Shown in pieces: positions 10,936-18,815 of a DNA stretch of 64,000 nt. The DNA is taken from the NCBI GenBank assembly GCA_963788305.1, contig CAWBGK010000019.1, forward strand, positions 62,001 through 126,000, read 5' to 3'. The DNA is from UTCFX2 sp963788305. Its GTDB lineage: Bacteria; Chloroflexota; Anaerolineae; Anaerolineales; UBA4823. Made by a program: the position numbers and the translations under genes. Each line of letters opens with the position of its first letter. The first letter of the stretch is position 1. The notes beneath the pieces were generated by a model. That model searched no databases, was not told the origin of the DNA, and saw nothing but the letters and a program-made list of their open reading frames with translations.

Positions 10936-11109
10936 ATGATGTTCAGTTTTATCTTCGGTGTCATCGGGGGTTTCCTGAAACTGGTTTTTGGCTTGATTTT
11001 CGGAGTGATCGGCCTGGTCCTTGGTACAGTCGGATGCGCCTTCGGATTAGTTATCGGTTTGCTGGTTTTGCTGGCGTTACCATTTGTGTTGATTGCAATG
11101 ATTATCTAG
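10936..11109 (+). CDS. 57-residue hydrophobic glycine-zipper membrane peptide
   Basis: A short gene running from ATG-ATG to TAG, with GGAG before the start, followed 14 bp later by a strong terminator. The product is almost wholly hydrophobic and glycine-rich. FGVIGG and FGVIGLVLG form a repeated unit in the first half, and the second half is one long membrane segment ending PFVLIAMII. There is one Lys and one Cys. No family is recognised. It follows the murein-peptide operon by 68 bp and may be its last gene or an independent one. Small peptides of this kind can be membrane-protein partners or toxins; nothing here decides. Confidence 0.65.
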   Translation: MMFSFIFGVIGGFLKLVFGLIFGVIGLVLGTVGCAFGLVIGLLVLLALPFVLIAMII

Positions 11110-11123
11110 AAAACCAGCTGTTT

Positions 11124-11155
11124 AAAAAAATCCGGCCTGAAGGCCGGATTTTTTT
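11124..11155. terminator. Bidirectional intrinsic terminator
   Basis: A perfect stem (ATCCGGCCT/AGGCCGGAT) is flanked by seven A on the left and seven T on the right. It lies between the convergent small membrane peptide gene and the HD-domain gene, whose stop codon begins two bases later, so it should end transcripts from both sides. Confidence 0.92.
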
Positions 11156-11156
11156 G

Positions 11157-12515
11157 TTAAGGATTCACAAAGAGGAGCAGTTGATCCCGGCGGGAAAGCG
11201 CGATCCCCGCACAGGCCGAGGCGATAGGAGAAAGGATTGTGGAAGGGACCAGCTGAAGGAAACCACTCGCCGAGAGGCGTCCTCCGAACATCTCTTTCGC
11301 ATCCTGCAAGATCGTGCCCCTCTGCTCCGGACCAAGACATAGGAGAAGGAACCGGGAAAAAGGCGAAATTCCCATATCGCACCGCATCTGCTGATTTCGC
11401 CCATCGCCCAGAAGCCTGATCAGGTCGGATCCAGGGTCAATCCAGCTCGGGAATGGGCTATCAGGATGGGGTGCATCCGGGCTATAAGAAAGGACTTTTG
11501 GGGTCCCACGCTCACCGACAAGGTCAAAAAGCTGCATGTCACCACCAGTTTCTTCGGTTAGCGCTTCCAGGATTGCTTGAGCTGTAAGCATAATCTGGAA
11601 ATACGCAAGAGAAGTCGCGATGTTCTTTCGAGCCTGAGCAGCCATCCAATGGTACGCTTCATCGGATGGTTCACCCCGATACTGGTGAAAAACCCGGTCC
11701 GGATTCATTCGAGCTGCTGATTTCTCCATCAGCTCAAGCGCCTTGCGGTATTCGCGGACTGAATAGGTCTCGATCCCCTGGAATGTGGCATTCATTTCCG
11801 GCAGAAGCCTCCAGGATGTCTCCAGGTAGCAGGCGACATCCGTTTCGGCAAAACTATCCACATCGTGATTAGCGAAAATGACCGCCTGTTTTAATCGCTT
11901 GACCAGCTCATCACTGCTGAAACCGAGATCCCATTTATCATTAATTCCGATCGCCCGGCGTTCAAGAACGCTGAGATGATCCTCTCCGGTCAGCACCGAA
12001 TCTCGAAATGGGATGCTCGCTTCGATGCAAAGCATCAGGCTGAATAAATCTCCTTTATCCATCAGATCAGCCAGTCTTTTCGTCATCACCAGGGCGCTTA
12101 GAAATTCATTCAGACCACTGCGCGGGCTGATATTATGACCGGCCCTGAATCCAAAAGTATCAAGCAGCAAGCAATAATCTTGATCGCCTGAAGCAGGTCC
12201 ATCGAGCAATTCGATCAGCCCGGCGATCTCGAGGATAAAGGGGGCGATAATCGCACGAATCTCCGGCTGAAAACCTTGATCGACCTGAAAATAAACCAGA
12301 TCGTGAAATACGGCAGCCAGAGTCTGATAGGGAGACTCTTCATCTACCAGGTTAAAAACGTGATCTAAATTGTGATACGTGCGCATCTTCGCACACATGC
12401 CCAGCTGGATTAATCCTGCCAGATCTTCTATCGAAGATTTGTCTGCAGCAACATCTAACTGGCCCAATGCCCTGGAAATATTCGTGACAAGCCTGTCGAA
12501 TAAGTCATTGCTCAC
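11157..12515 (-). CDS. HD-superfamily-like protein with unknown C-terminal region
   Basis: A 452-residue protein. The N-terminal ~130 residues contain KMRTYHNLDHVFNLV and, about 25 residues on, AAVFHDLVYFQ. This H...HD arrangement is that of predicted metal-dependent HD phosphohydrolases. A later ANHDVDSFAE (around residue 235) may supply further ligands. The C-terminal ~200 residues, with a helical stretch and LLLCLGPEQRGTILQDAKEMFGG, are not recognised. The start is taken as the GTG preceded by GAGGAG nine bases away; an in-frame ATG ten codons upstream is less well placed. Substrate and partners are unknown. The gene stands alone, flanked by terminators on both sides. Confidence 0.65.
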   Translation of the reverse strand: MSNDLFDRLVTNISRALGQLDVAADKSSIEDLAGLIQLGMCAKMRTYHNLDHVFNLVDEESPYQTLAAVFHDLVYFQVDQGFQPEIRAIIAPFILEIAGLIELLDGPASGDQDYCLLLDTFGFRAGHNISPRSGLNEFLSALVMTKRLADLMDKGDLFSLMLCIEASIPFRDSVLTGEDHLSVLERRAIGINDKWDLGFSSDELVKRLKQAVIFANHDVDSFAETDVACYLETSWRLLPEMNATFQGIETYSVREYRKALELMEKSAARMNPDRVFHQYRGEPSDEAYHWMAAQARKNIATSLAYFQIMLTAQAILEALTEETGGDMQLFDLVGERGTPKVLSYSPDAPHPDSPFPSWIDPGSDLIRLLGDGRNQQMRCDMGISPFSRFLLLCLGPEQRGTILQDAKEMFGGRLSASGFLQLVPSTILSPIASACAGIALSRRDQLLLFVNP

Positions 12516-12701
12516 GCTGCATCTCTCCTCAAACGGAAAGCACATACACCTTCAACCAGTACGATTAAGCTCAACCAACCTAAAATTTTATTTTACCCTT
12601 TAAATGGATAGTTTTGGGTTGAATTTCGTTTTCTAAGGGTTGCGAATTGGATTGTTTTAACCTCGATCATGGTTGGCAATTGACAAAAGTTAGCAACAAG
12701 A

Positions 12702-12730
12702 ACCAACCGGGGTTTACTTCCCTGGTTGGT
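12702..12730 (-). terminator. Probable terminator hairpin downstream of the class V aminotransferase
   Basis: An 11-bp stem with one G-U pair (ACCAACCGGGG / CCCTGGTTGGT) and a 7-base loop lies 52 bp past the aminotransferase stop. The T-tract on the minus strand is weak (TTGTTGCTAACTTTTG), so it may be an inefficient terminator. Confidence 0.6.
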
Positions 12731-12781
12731 ACGGTTGATTTGTTTTATTCAGTCGAAAATAGAAATCCTGTGACCAAATGA

Positions 12782-13918
12782 TCACGATCTCAAGATATTT
12801 TTAAGCGCAGCAAGAAGCAAGGTCACATTTTCGACCCGGGAGGAAAAGCCCATCAGGCCGATCCTCCAGACTTTGCCTTTCAATTCACCCAGGCCGCCGC
12901 CGATCTCGATATTGTATTCGTTCAATAAACGCACCCGCACTTTTGGCTCATCCACTCCATCGGGTACCCTCACGGTCGTCAGGCTGGGCAGGCGGTGTTC
13001 CAGCGGGACATGCATCTCCAGACCGAGGTCTTCGAGGCCGCTCCAGAGCAGCTCCGCGTTGCGGAGGTGGCGGTCCCAGCGAGCTTCCAGTCCTTCTTCA
13101 GCGACAATTCTCAGCGCTTCATACAGGGCGTAAACCGAGCTGATCGGGGCAGTATGATGGTACATGCGCTCCGGACCCCAATACTTGCCCAATAAAGCCA
13201 GATCCAGGTAAAAGTTAGAAACCTTCGTCTTTCGCTGTCCGAGGAATTCTACCGTTCGTGGGCTTACCGTGATCGGGCTGGACCCAGGCGGACTGCCGAG
13301 GCATTTCTGAGCGCCGCTGTAGCAGACATCAATCCCAAGCTCATCGACAAGGATCGGCACTCCGCCCAGGGAAGTTACCGCGTCCACGATCAGGATTGCA
13401 CCATGCTTGTGTACGACCTTGACGATTTCGTCGAGCGGTTGCATCGCGCCGGTTGATGTTTCGGCATGCACGATCGCGACCACCTTTGCCGGATGTTCAT
13501 TAAGTGCCAGATCGACTTCTCCGGGGGTAAAAACATCCCCCCAGGGGCGCTGGATCGTTTTTAGATCTGCCCCGCATCGTCCAGCCATCTCCGCCAATCG
13601 GGCGCTGAAATACCCATTGATGCAGACCAGAACTTTGGTGCCTGACTCGACGGTGTTTACAATGGAAGCTTCCATCGCCGCTGTGCCAGTACCCGAGACC
13701 GGAAGGGTCAGCTGGTTGGTCGTCTGAAATACATAGCGCAGCATCATCTGGGTTCTATCCATGATCTCCAGAAAGCTCGGGTCCAGATGACCCAGGAGCG
13801 GGGTTGCCATCACCCTCAGGACGCGCGGGTCCACAAGGCTTGGTCCGGGGCCGAGAAGCAATCGCGGCGGCACATTCAATTCCTCAACTTGAAGGCGGTC
13901 GAACGAATTTTGCGTCAT
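12782..13918 (-). CDS. Class V aminotransferase, serine-pyruvate / alanine-glyoxylate type
   Basis: A 378-residue PLP enzyme of the class V aminotransferase family. PRLLLGPGPSLVDPRVLRVM is the usual opening. LPVSGTGTAAMEASIVN binds the cofactor phosphate, VDAVTSLGG carries the Asp contacting the PLP ring nitrogen, and GAQKCLGSPPG carries the Schiff-base Lys. Family members interconvert alanine or serine with glyoxylate or pyruvate, and some act on ureidoglycine-type purine breakdown intermediates. The start is the ATG with GAGGGAG six bases upstream; a longer in-frame start 43 codons earlier looks unrelated. It is monocistronic, with a hairpin downstream. Purine-type catabolic genes lie 20 kb away, so a link is only speculative. 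Confidence 0.9.
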   Translation of the reverse strand: MTQNSFDRLQVEELNVPPRLLLGPGPSLVDPRVLRVMATPLLGHLDPSFLEIMDRTQMMLRYVFQTTNQLTLPVSGTGTAAMEASIVNTVESGTKVLVCINGYFSARLAEMAGRCGADLKTIQRPWGDVFTPGEVDLALNEHPAKVVAIVHAETSTGAMQPLDEIVKVVHKHGAILIVDAVTSLGGVPILVDELGIDVCYSGAQKCLGSPPGSSPITVSPRTVEFLGQRKTKVSNFYLDLALLGKYWGPERMYHHTAPISSVYALYEALRIVAEEGLEARWDRHLRNAELLWSGLEDLGLEMHVPLEHRLPSLTTVRVPDGVDEPKVRVRLLNEYNIEIGGGLGELKGKVWRIGLMGFSSRVENVTLLLAALKNILRS

Positions 13919-14130
13919 GATTGGCTCCCTCTCAAGATTGTTTGTTTTAAATTTCACTAACAAGATTATCACCCTTATTCCCAGCGTGTCAAGGTTGGTT
14001 GTTTGGGGTCGTTTGCTTGTCAAATCTTCAAGGGAAATCCAACACAAATTTCAAGACGACCGATTTGAAACACCTGACATACCTGCGACCTAAACGAAAT
14101 AAGGAACGCATTAATGTTCATTTGCCAGGG

Positions 14131-14158
14131 TTGACCGAATCATATATGGATATATAAT
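14131..14158 (+). promoter_or_regulatory. Sigma-70-type promoter for the lipoprotein hydrolase gene
   Basis: TTGACC and a perfect TATAAT are separated by 16 bases. The predicted transcript start is about 15 bases before the TTG start codon, giving a very short leader. Confidence 0.75.
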
Positions 14159-14180
14159 ATCTGAATTACATTGTTATTCG

Positions 14181-15335
14181 TTGGTTGGAAAGGAAAATCG
14201 CATTATCCGACTCGGTACTTATCTCCTCATGATTGCAGCAGCGGCAGCTCTTTGCGCTTCCTGCTCAATTCGCGCGCCTGAAGCCAGTGTCCCCAATGCT
14301 CTGAACACCCCGGTGGCGTTTGTCACCAGGTCACCTCTAGCAGCGACTCCTGATCCGACCAGCAAGCCGGCTCGGACACAAACCCCAACTCTGCCGCCTG
14401 CCCCAAGCCAGACGCCAACGGCGACCCTCCATCCGATGACTATCCAGGCTCTGCGTCAGCGAGATTTCTCGGGGAGCGATATCCTTCTCGTCGAAGAGCT
14501 CGAAAGAGGCGTGAATTACAGCCGCCACTATGCCTCCTACCTGTCCGAAGGTCTTACGATTTACGGTCTGCTGACGATCCCGGACGGCGAAATGCCCCCT
14601 GGTGGTTGGCCGGCTATCGTCTTCAACCATGGGTATATCCCTCCAGACGTTTACCGCACAACCGAGCGGTATATTGCCTATGTCGATTCACTTGCCCGGT
14701 CAGGCTATGTCGTATTTCGGATCGACTACCGCGGCCACGACCGGTCAGAAGGTGTCGCCAGCGGAGCGTACAGCGATCCCGGTTACACGGTCGATGTGAT
14801 GAACGCCGTAAGCGCATTGAAGCAGTCTGCTTTCGTTGATGAAACCCGGATCGGTATGTGGGGGCATTCGATGGGCGGTTTCCTGACCCTGAGGGCGATG
14901 GTACTTTCGAAGGACATCCGAGCCGGCGTGATTTGGGCCGGCGTCGTCGGCTCCTATCCAGATCTGCTTACGAAATGGCGTCGGTCTGGATCGATCACTC
15001 CGGTAGCGACCCTCGCCTCCGGCGGGCGCGGCTGGCGCTCAGCCTGGTCAACGCTGTATGGCTCTCCGGATGAGAACCCTGAATTCTGGAACGCCGTCTC
15101 GGCCAACAATTATCTGACCGATATTTCCGGTCCAGTCCAGCTCCACCACGGCACTTCAGACACAAGCGTCCCAACCGAGCTCTCCGAAATCCTGGCCGAA
15201 CAGCTTGAAAAAGCCGGAAAGGTCGTTGAGCTGTATACATATCAAGGGGATGACCATAATATTTCAAACAGCTTCAACGATGCAATGTTCCGTACGATCC
15301 AATTCTTTGACAAATACCTGAAGAACGCCCAATAA
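14181..15335 (+). CDS. Lipoprotein alpha/beta hydrolase (prolyl-oligopeptidase-like peptidase fold)
   Basis: A 384-residue exported hydrolase. A signal sequence with lipobox LCAS-C (Cys at about residue 28) predicts membrane anchoring. A Thr/Pro-rich linker follows (SKPARTQTPTLPPAPSQTP). The alpha/beta-hydrolase domain has the oxyanion-type motif IVFNHGYIPPD, the nucleophile elbow GMWGHSMGG, Asp in HHGTSDTSVP and His in GDDHNIS, so the triad is complete. Similar proteins are annotated as dienelactone hydrolases or peptidases; the true substrate is unknown. The start is the TTG downstream of a good promoter. No strong Shine-Dalgarno sequence is seen, and a slightly later start is possible, though the in-frame ATG would leave too short a signal peptide. 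Confidence 0.82.
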   Translation: MVGKENRIIRLGTYLLMIAAAAALCASCSIRAPEASVPNALNTPVAFVTRSPLAATPDPTSKPARTQTPTLPPAPSQTPTATLHPMTIQALRQRDFSGSDILLVEELERGVNYSRHYASYLSEGLTIYGLLTIPDGEMPPGGWPAIVFNHGYIPPDVYRTTERYIAYVDSLARSGYVVFRIDYRGHDRSEGVASGAYSDPGYTVDVMNAVSALKQSAFVDETRIGMWGHSMGGFLTLRAMVLSKDIRAGVIWAGVVGSYPDLLTKWRRSGSITPVATLASGGRGWRSAWSTLYGSPDENPEFWNAVSANNYLTDISGPVQLHHGTSDTSVPTELSEILAEQLEKAGKVVELYTYQGDDHNISNSFNDAMFRTIQFFDKYLKNAQ

Positions 15336-15352
15336 CGCAAAAATCGCTGCAC

Positions 15353-15410
15353 CTGCGGACTTTGTGTGCTAGAATTCCTGGGGTTTCCCCCCCAGAATTC
15401 GCATCCGCAG
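15353..15410 (+). repeat. Nested inverted repeat in the leader of the MFS gene
   Basis: An outer pair CTGCGGA (15353-15359) / TCCGCAG (15404-15410) encloses an inner pair of GAATTC (15372-15377 and 15395-15400) extended by TGGGG/CCCCA around a short loop. The AGG of the likely ribosome-binding site follows the outer 3' arm directly, and the ATG is at 15421. It may be a terminator-like or translation-controlling RNA structure. Confidence 0.6.
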
Positions 15411-15420
15411 AGGTAGACAA

Positions 15421-16605
15421 ATGGCTGTCTGGACACGAGTGAGAGGCGCATCACGCGAATTGATCCTATTCGCAGCAGCGTCGCTCGCGTTTGGGATGGG
15501 TTACAGCATCTTTGATTCAACCTTCAACAATTTCCTGAACGAAAAGTTTGCCTTGAGCGGTTTCGAACGCTCCTTTCTGGAATTCCCGCGCGAGCTTCCC
15601 GGCTTCCTGGTTGTATTTGTTTCAGCCGGTCTGTGGTTTCTCTGCAGCCGTCGGCTCAGCGCGTTCTCCCTGCTCCTTGCCGCAGCAGGCGCGCTGCTGA
15701 TCGGATTTGCTTCTTCCAGCTACGCCTTGATGGTCGTCTGGCTGTTCATCTACAGCATGGGACAGCATCTCAATATGCCGCTTGCATCGACGATCGGGAT
15801 GGAGCTTGCGCGCGAAGGTCAGGCAGGCCGCCGGTTAGGACAATTGAACGCCTTGCGGAATTTTGCCACAATCGTGGGAAGTTTTCTCGTAGTCCTGGGT
15901 TTCAAATACCTGAATTTCGATTTCACGACCACATTCATCCTGACCGCAGTCGCCTTGACGATCGCCGCGGGGATGATGATCATGATGAAGCCCAAAAAGA
16001 CGACGCCGCCGAAATCCTTTCTGAAATTGCACCGCGAATATCGCCTGTATTACATCCTTGCGGTGCTTGCCGGCTCGCGCAAGCAGCTCTTCATCACATT
16101 TGCGCCCTGGGTGCTCGTTACGATTTTCAAACAGCCAACCCAAATCATCGCTACGCTGCTGACTATCGGAGGGATCATTGGGATCATTTTCCAACCGATC
16201 CTTGGCCGGTCGATCGACCGATTTGGCGAGCGGATTGTCCTTGCGGCCGAAGCGATCATCCTGATATTCGTTTGTTTTGGCTACGGCTTTGCCGGGTCCC
16301 TCTTACCCGAGGGCGCCGCTTTCATCGTCGTCTGCGTCAGCTACCTGATTGACCAGATGGTATTCTCGGTCAGCATGGCGCGCTCAACTTACATGAAGAA
16401 GATCGCAAAGTCCCCGGATCATATCCAACCGGCGCTGACGGCTGGAGTGACGATCGATCATGTTTTTTCAATCTCTGCTGCGCTGGTAGGCGGGGTGATT
16501 TGGAGCCGTTATGGCTACCAGTACGTTTTTCTCTTCGGCATGCTGATTGCACTGGCAAACCTTGCCGCCGCACTGCAGATTAAAACTCCTCCCAGGGTCG
16601 TTTAA
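15421..16605 (+). CDS. Major facilitator superfamily transporter
   Basis: A 394-residue inner-membrane protein of MFS shape, with about 12 hydrophobic segments and a break near the middle (MKPKKTTPPKSFLKLHREYRLYY), the usual cytoplasmic loop between the two six-helix halves. The second half has the MFS loop 8-9 type motif GRSIDRFGERIV. Substrate cannot be inferred. It follows the lipoprotein hydrolase by 85 bp, a gap filled by a complex inverted repeat, and is itself followed after 24 bp by a second carrier. The two carriers and the next acyltransferase gene are probably co-transcribed. AGAGGTAG precedes the ATG. Confidence 0.85.
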   Translation: MAVWTRVRGASRELILFAAASLAFGMGYSIFDSTFNNFLNEKFALSGFERSFLEFPRELPGFLVVFVSAGLWFLCSRRLSAFSLLLAAAGALLIGFASSSYALMVVWLFIYSMGQHLNMPLASTIGMELAREGQAGRRLGQLNALRNFATIVGSFLVVLGFKYLNFDFTTTFILTAVALTIAAGMMIMMKPKKTTPPKSFLKLHREYRLYYILAVLAGSRKQLFITFAPWVLVTIFKQPTQIIATLLTIGGIIGIIFQPILGRSIDRFGERIVLAAEAIILIFVCFGYGFAGSLLPEGAAFIVVCVSYLIDQMVFSVSMARSTYMKKIAKSPDHIQPALTAGVTIDHVFSISAALVGGVIWSRYGYQYVFLFGMLIALANLAAALQIKTPPRVV

Positions 16606-16629
16606 AATCTAAAAATGAAGGGATAATCG

Positions 16630-18006
16630 ATGGATCTACCGCTTTCAAGGCGAATAAAATGGATTTATGGATCTGGAGATATCTCCTTCAGCCTGACAAA
16701 TACAATCCTTGCAGTCTATTTTGCGATCTTTCTGACAGATGTCGTCGGCTTGCCAGCCCGGTTAGCCGCAGCGGCGATCTTCATCGGTCGAAGCTGGGAT
16801 TACATCAACGATCCTTTGATCGGCCACCTGTCCGATCGCACACGCTCGCGGTGGGGCCGGCGCCGTCCCTTTTTACTTTTTGCAGCGATCCCATTTGCGA
16901 TCTGTTTCAGCCTGCTTTGGATGCGTCCTACCTTTGAAAACCAGGTGATGCTTGCACTGTATTATGCCAGCGCTTATCTGCTTTTTGACACAACCTTCAC
17001 CCTGGTTAATACTCCTTATATCGCCCTCACCCCCGAGCTGACCGCCGATTATGATGATCGCACCAGCCTGACCTCCTACCGGATGTTTTTCTCAATTGCC
17101 GGCAGCCTGATCGCGTTCACAATTCCACTGGCAATTATTGGCACTTTCGATCCTCAAAATGCAAACCGGGTCTTGGGGATGGCGATTTTATTTGGCGTCT
17201 TATGCATCGCGCCCATCTTACTGGTTTTCTTCAACACTCGTGAACGGACTGATTATATGAAAGCCGCTCAGCCTGTTCTGCGCGCCTCCCTGAAAGCAGC
17301 CTACAATAACAGCCCTTTTATTTTTGCGGCTGGGATCTATCTGCTGACCTGGGTCGCAGTGGATATCTTACAAACCGCTTTGCTGTATTTTTTAAAGTAC
17401 GTGGTCTGGCGCGAACCTCAAAGCGATCTAATCATGGGGGCGATCTTCGTTACCGCATTGTTAGCTTTGCCGCTCTGGGAATGGGCATCCAGGCGTTGGA
17501 ACAAACGCCTTGCTTATATTGTTGGGATTGCGTTTTGGGCTGTCGTGCAGTTAGTGATGGTCACCCTGAACGCTTCTGCAAGCCTGGGCTTTCTGCTGAC
17601 GCTTTGCGTGCTGGCAGGTATCGGGGTCAGCGCCGCCCATGTGTTGCCCTGGTCAATTATCCCAGACTCGATCGAGTGGGACGAGCTTCAAACCGGACAA
17701 CGTCATGAGGGGATCTTCTACAGCTTAATCAGCCTGATGCAGAAAGTTGCATCCTCCATCGCAATTCCACTGAGACCATTAATTTTAGATGCAAGTGGAT
17801 ACATCCCCAACTCTGCAATTCAACCTCCCAGCGCGGTCACAGCCATTCGTCTGGTTGTAGGACCCATTCCTGCGGTCCTGCTGTGTGCAGGGATCATTTT
17901 TGCCTGGCTGTACCCACTCAACCGGACCCAATATCGTGAGGTTCTGGCAGAGCTTGACCAACGTCGAAATTCAGCAGAAAATCCCGGCATTACGGAGGCG
18001 CTGTGA
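16630..18006 (+). CDS. GPH-family (MelB-like) sugar:cation symporter
   Basis: A 458-residue, 12-helix membrane protein of the glycoside-pentoside-hexuronide:cation symporter family. The N-terminal signature is clear: RIKWIYGSGDISFSLTNTI, then GRSWDYINDPLIGHLSDRTRSRWGRRRPF, where the Asp residues are those that bind the coupling cation in MelB. PDSIEWDELQTGQRHEGIFYSL in the second half is also characteristic. It would import a glycoside with Na+ or H+, but the sugar cannot be named. Its stop overlaps the start of the next gene by a few bases, so translational coupling is likely. Confidence 0.88.
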   Translation: MDLPLSRRIKWIYGSGDISFSLTNTILAVYFAIFLTDVVGLPARLAAAAIFIGRSWDYINDPLIGHLSDRTRSRWGRRRPFLLFAAIPFAICFSLLWMRPTFENQVMLALYYASAYLLFDTTFTLVNTPYIALTPELTADYDDRTSLTSYRMFFSIAGSLIAFTIPLAIIGTFDPQNANRVLGMAILFGVLCIAPILLVFFNTRERTDYMKAAQPVLRASLKAAYNNSPFIFAAGIYLLTWVAVDILQTALLYFLKYVVWREPQSDLIMGAIFVTALLALPLWEWASRRWNKRLAYIVGIAFWAVVQLVMVTLNASASLGFLLTLCVLAGIGVSAAHVLPWSIIPDSIEWDELQTGQRHEGIFYSLISLMQKVASSIAIPLRPLILDASGYIPNSAIQPPSAVTAIRLVVGPIPAVLLCAGIIFAWLYPLNRTQYREVLAELDQRRNSAENPGITEAL

Positions 18007-18815
18007 AAAGGATAGAAGTCCGTCCGGTGAGCGGGAAACCGGAAAGGAATACTTTCCTGCATTTTCCATGGAAGGTCTATCGCGGCGACTCGCTCTGGGT
18101 GCCGCCGCTCCTGCCTGAGATAGCTGAACGCAGCGACCCGCAGCGAGGGGTTTTCTTCAAGCGCGGAGAGGCCGAATTTTTCCTGGCTTGGCGCGGCAGG
18201 ACCCCCGTTGGGCGAATCTGTGCAGCAGAGGATTGTGCTGTTAACGAGCAGCGTGGGCTGCAGGACTGCATGTTCGGGTTCTTCGAATGTTTGCCAGATC
18301 AAGAAGCAGCCATTTCGCTTTTCGATTGTGCTGCAGATTGGGGCCGCTCCCGAGGCCGTAAAAACGCTCTACGGACCGTTTAACCTGGATTACGAAGATA
18401 GCTATGGCATCCTCATCGAGGGGCGCGACCGTCTGCCTGCCTTGATGTGCGGGCATACACCCTCCTACTACCAGAAATTCGTCGAAGATTACGGTTTCAT
18501 GCCTGCACGAGGGGATAACATCGCTTTTCGAGTTAGCCTTGAGATTGATACCCCTGAGATTTGCCATCTTTCCCGGCTGGCAGACCGGCTGCGTCAGCGC
18601 AGCGGGATTTGGATTCGCGGGCGCGGCTGGACCACTGGGATCAAGAGGTCGATAGCGTCCTGGAACTGCTAAACAAAGCCACGGCGCACCTGGTCGATTA
18701 CATCCCATGGCAACGCGAAGCCCTTCAAAATACCCTGGCGCCCTTTCGTGAGATCGCCATCCCGAGCTGCGGTTTGCTCAGGGAAAACCGGTTGATCCCC
18801 TTCTTTTATCGATAA
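18003..18815 (+). pseudogene. GNAT-like acyltransferase, frameshifted and apparently C-terminally truncated
   Basis: Pieces of a two-domain acyltransferase-like protein, a family usually near 380 residues. The first frame gives FPWKVYRGDSLWVPPLLPE, a common opening, then GRTPVGRICA and FGFFECLPDQEAA. After an AAAAA run at 18359-18363 the protein continues one frame over as KTLYGPFNLDYEDSYGILIEG and HTPSYYQKFVEDYGF. A further shift near 18620 leads to RLDHWDQEVDSVLELLNKA. A last possible shift near 18770 would give PELRFAQGKPV. The gene then stops against the convergent neighbour, leaving about 100 expected residues missing. The indels alone could be errors, but the missing end suggests real decay or a local misassembly. 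Confidence 0.6.
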
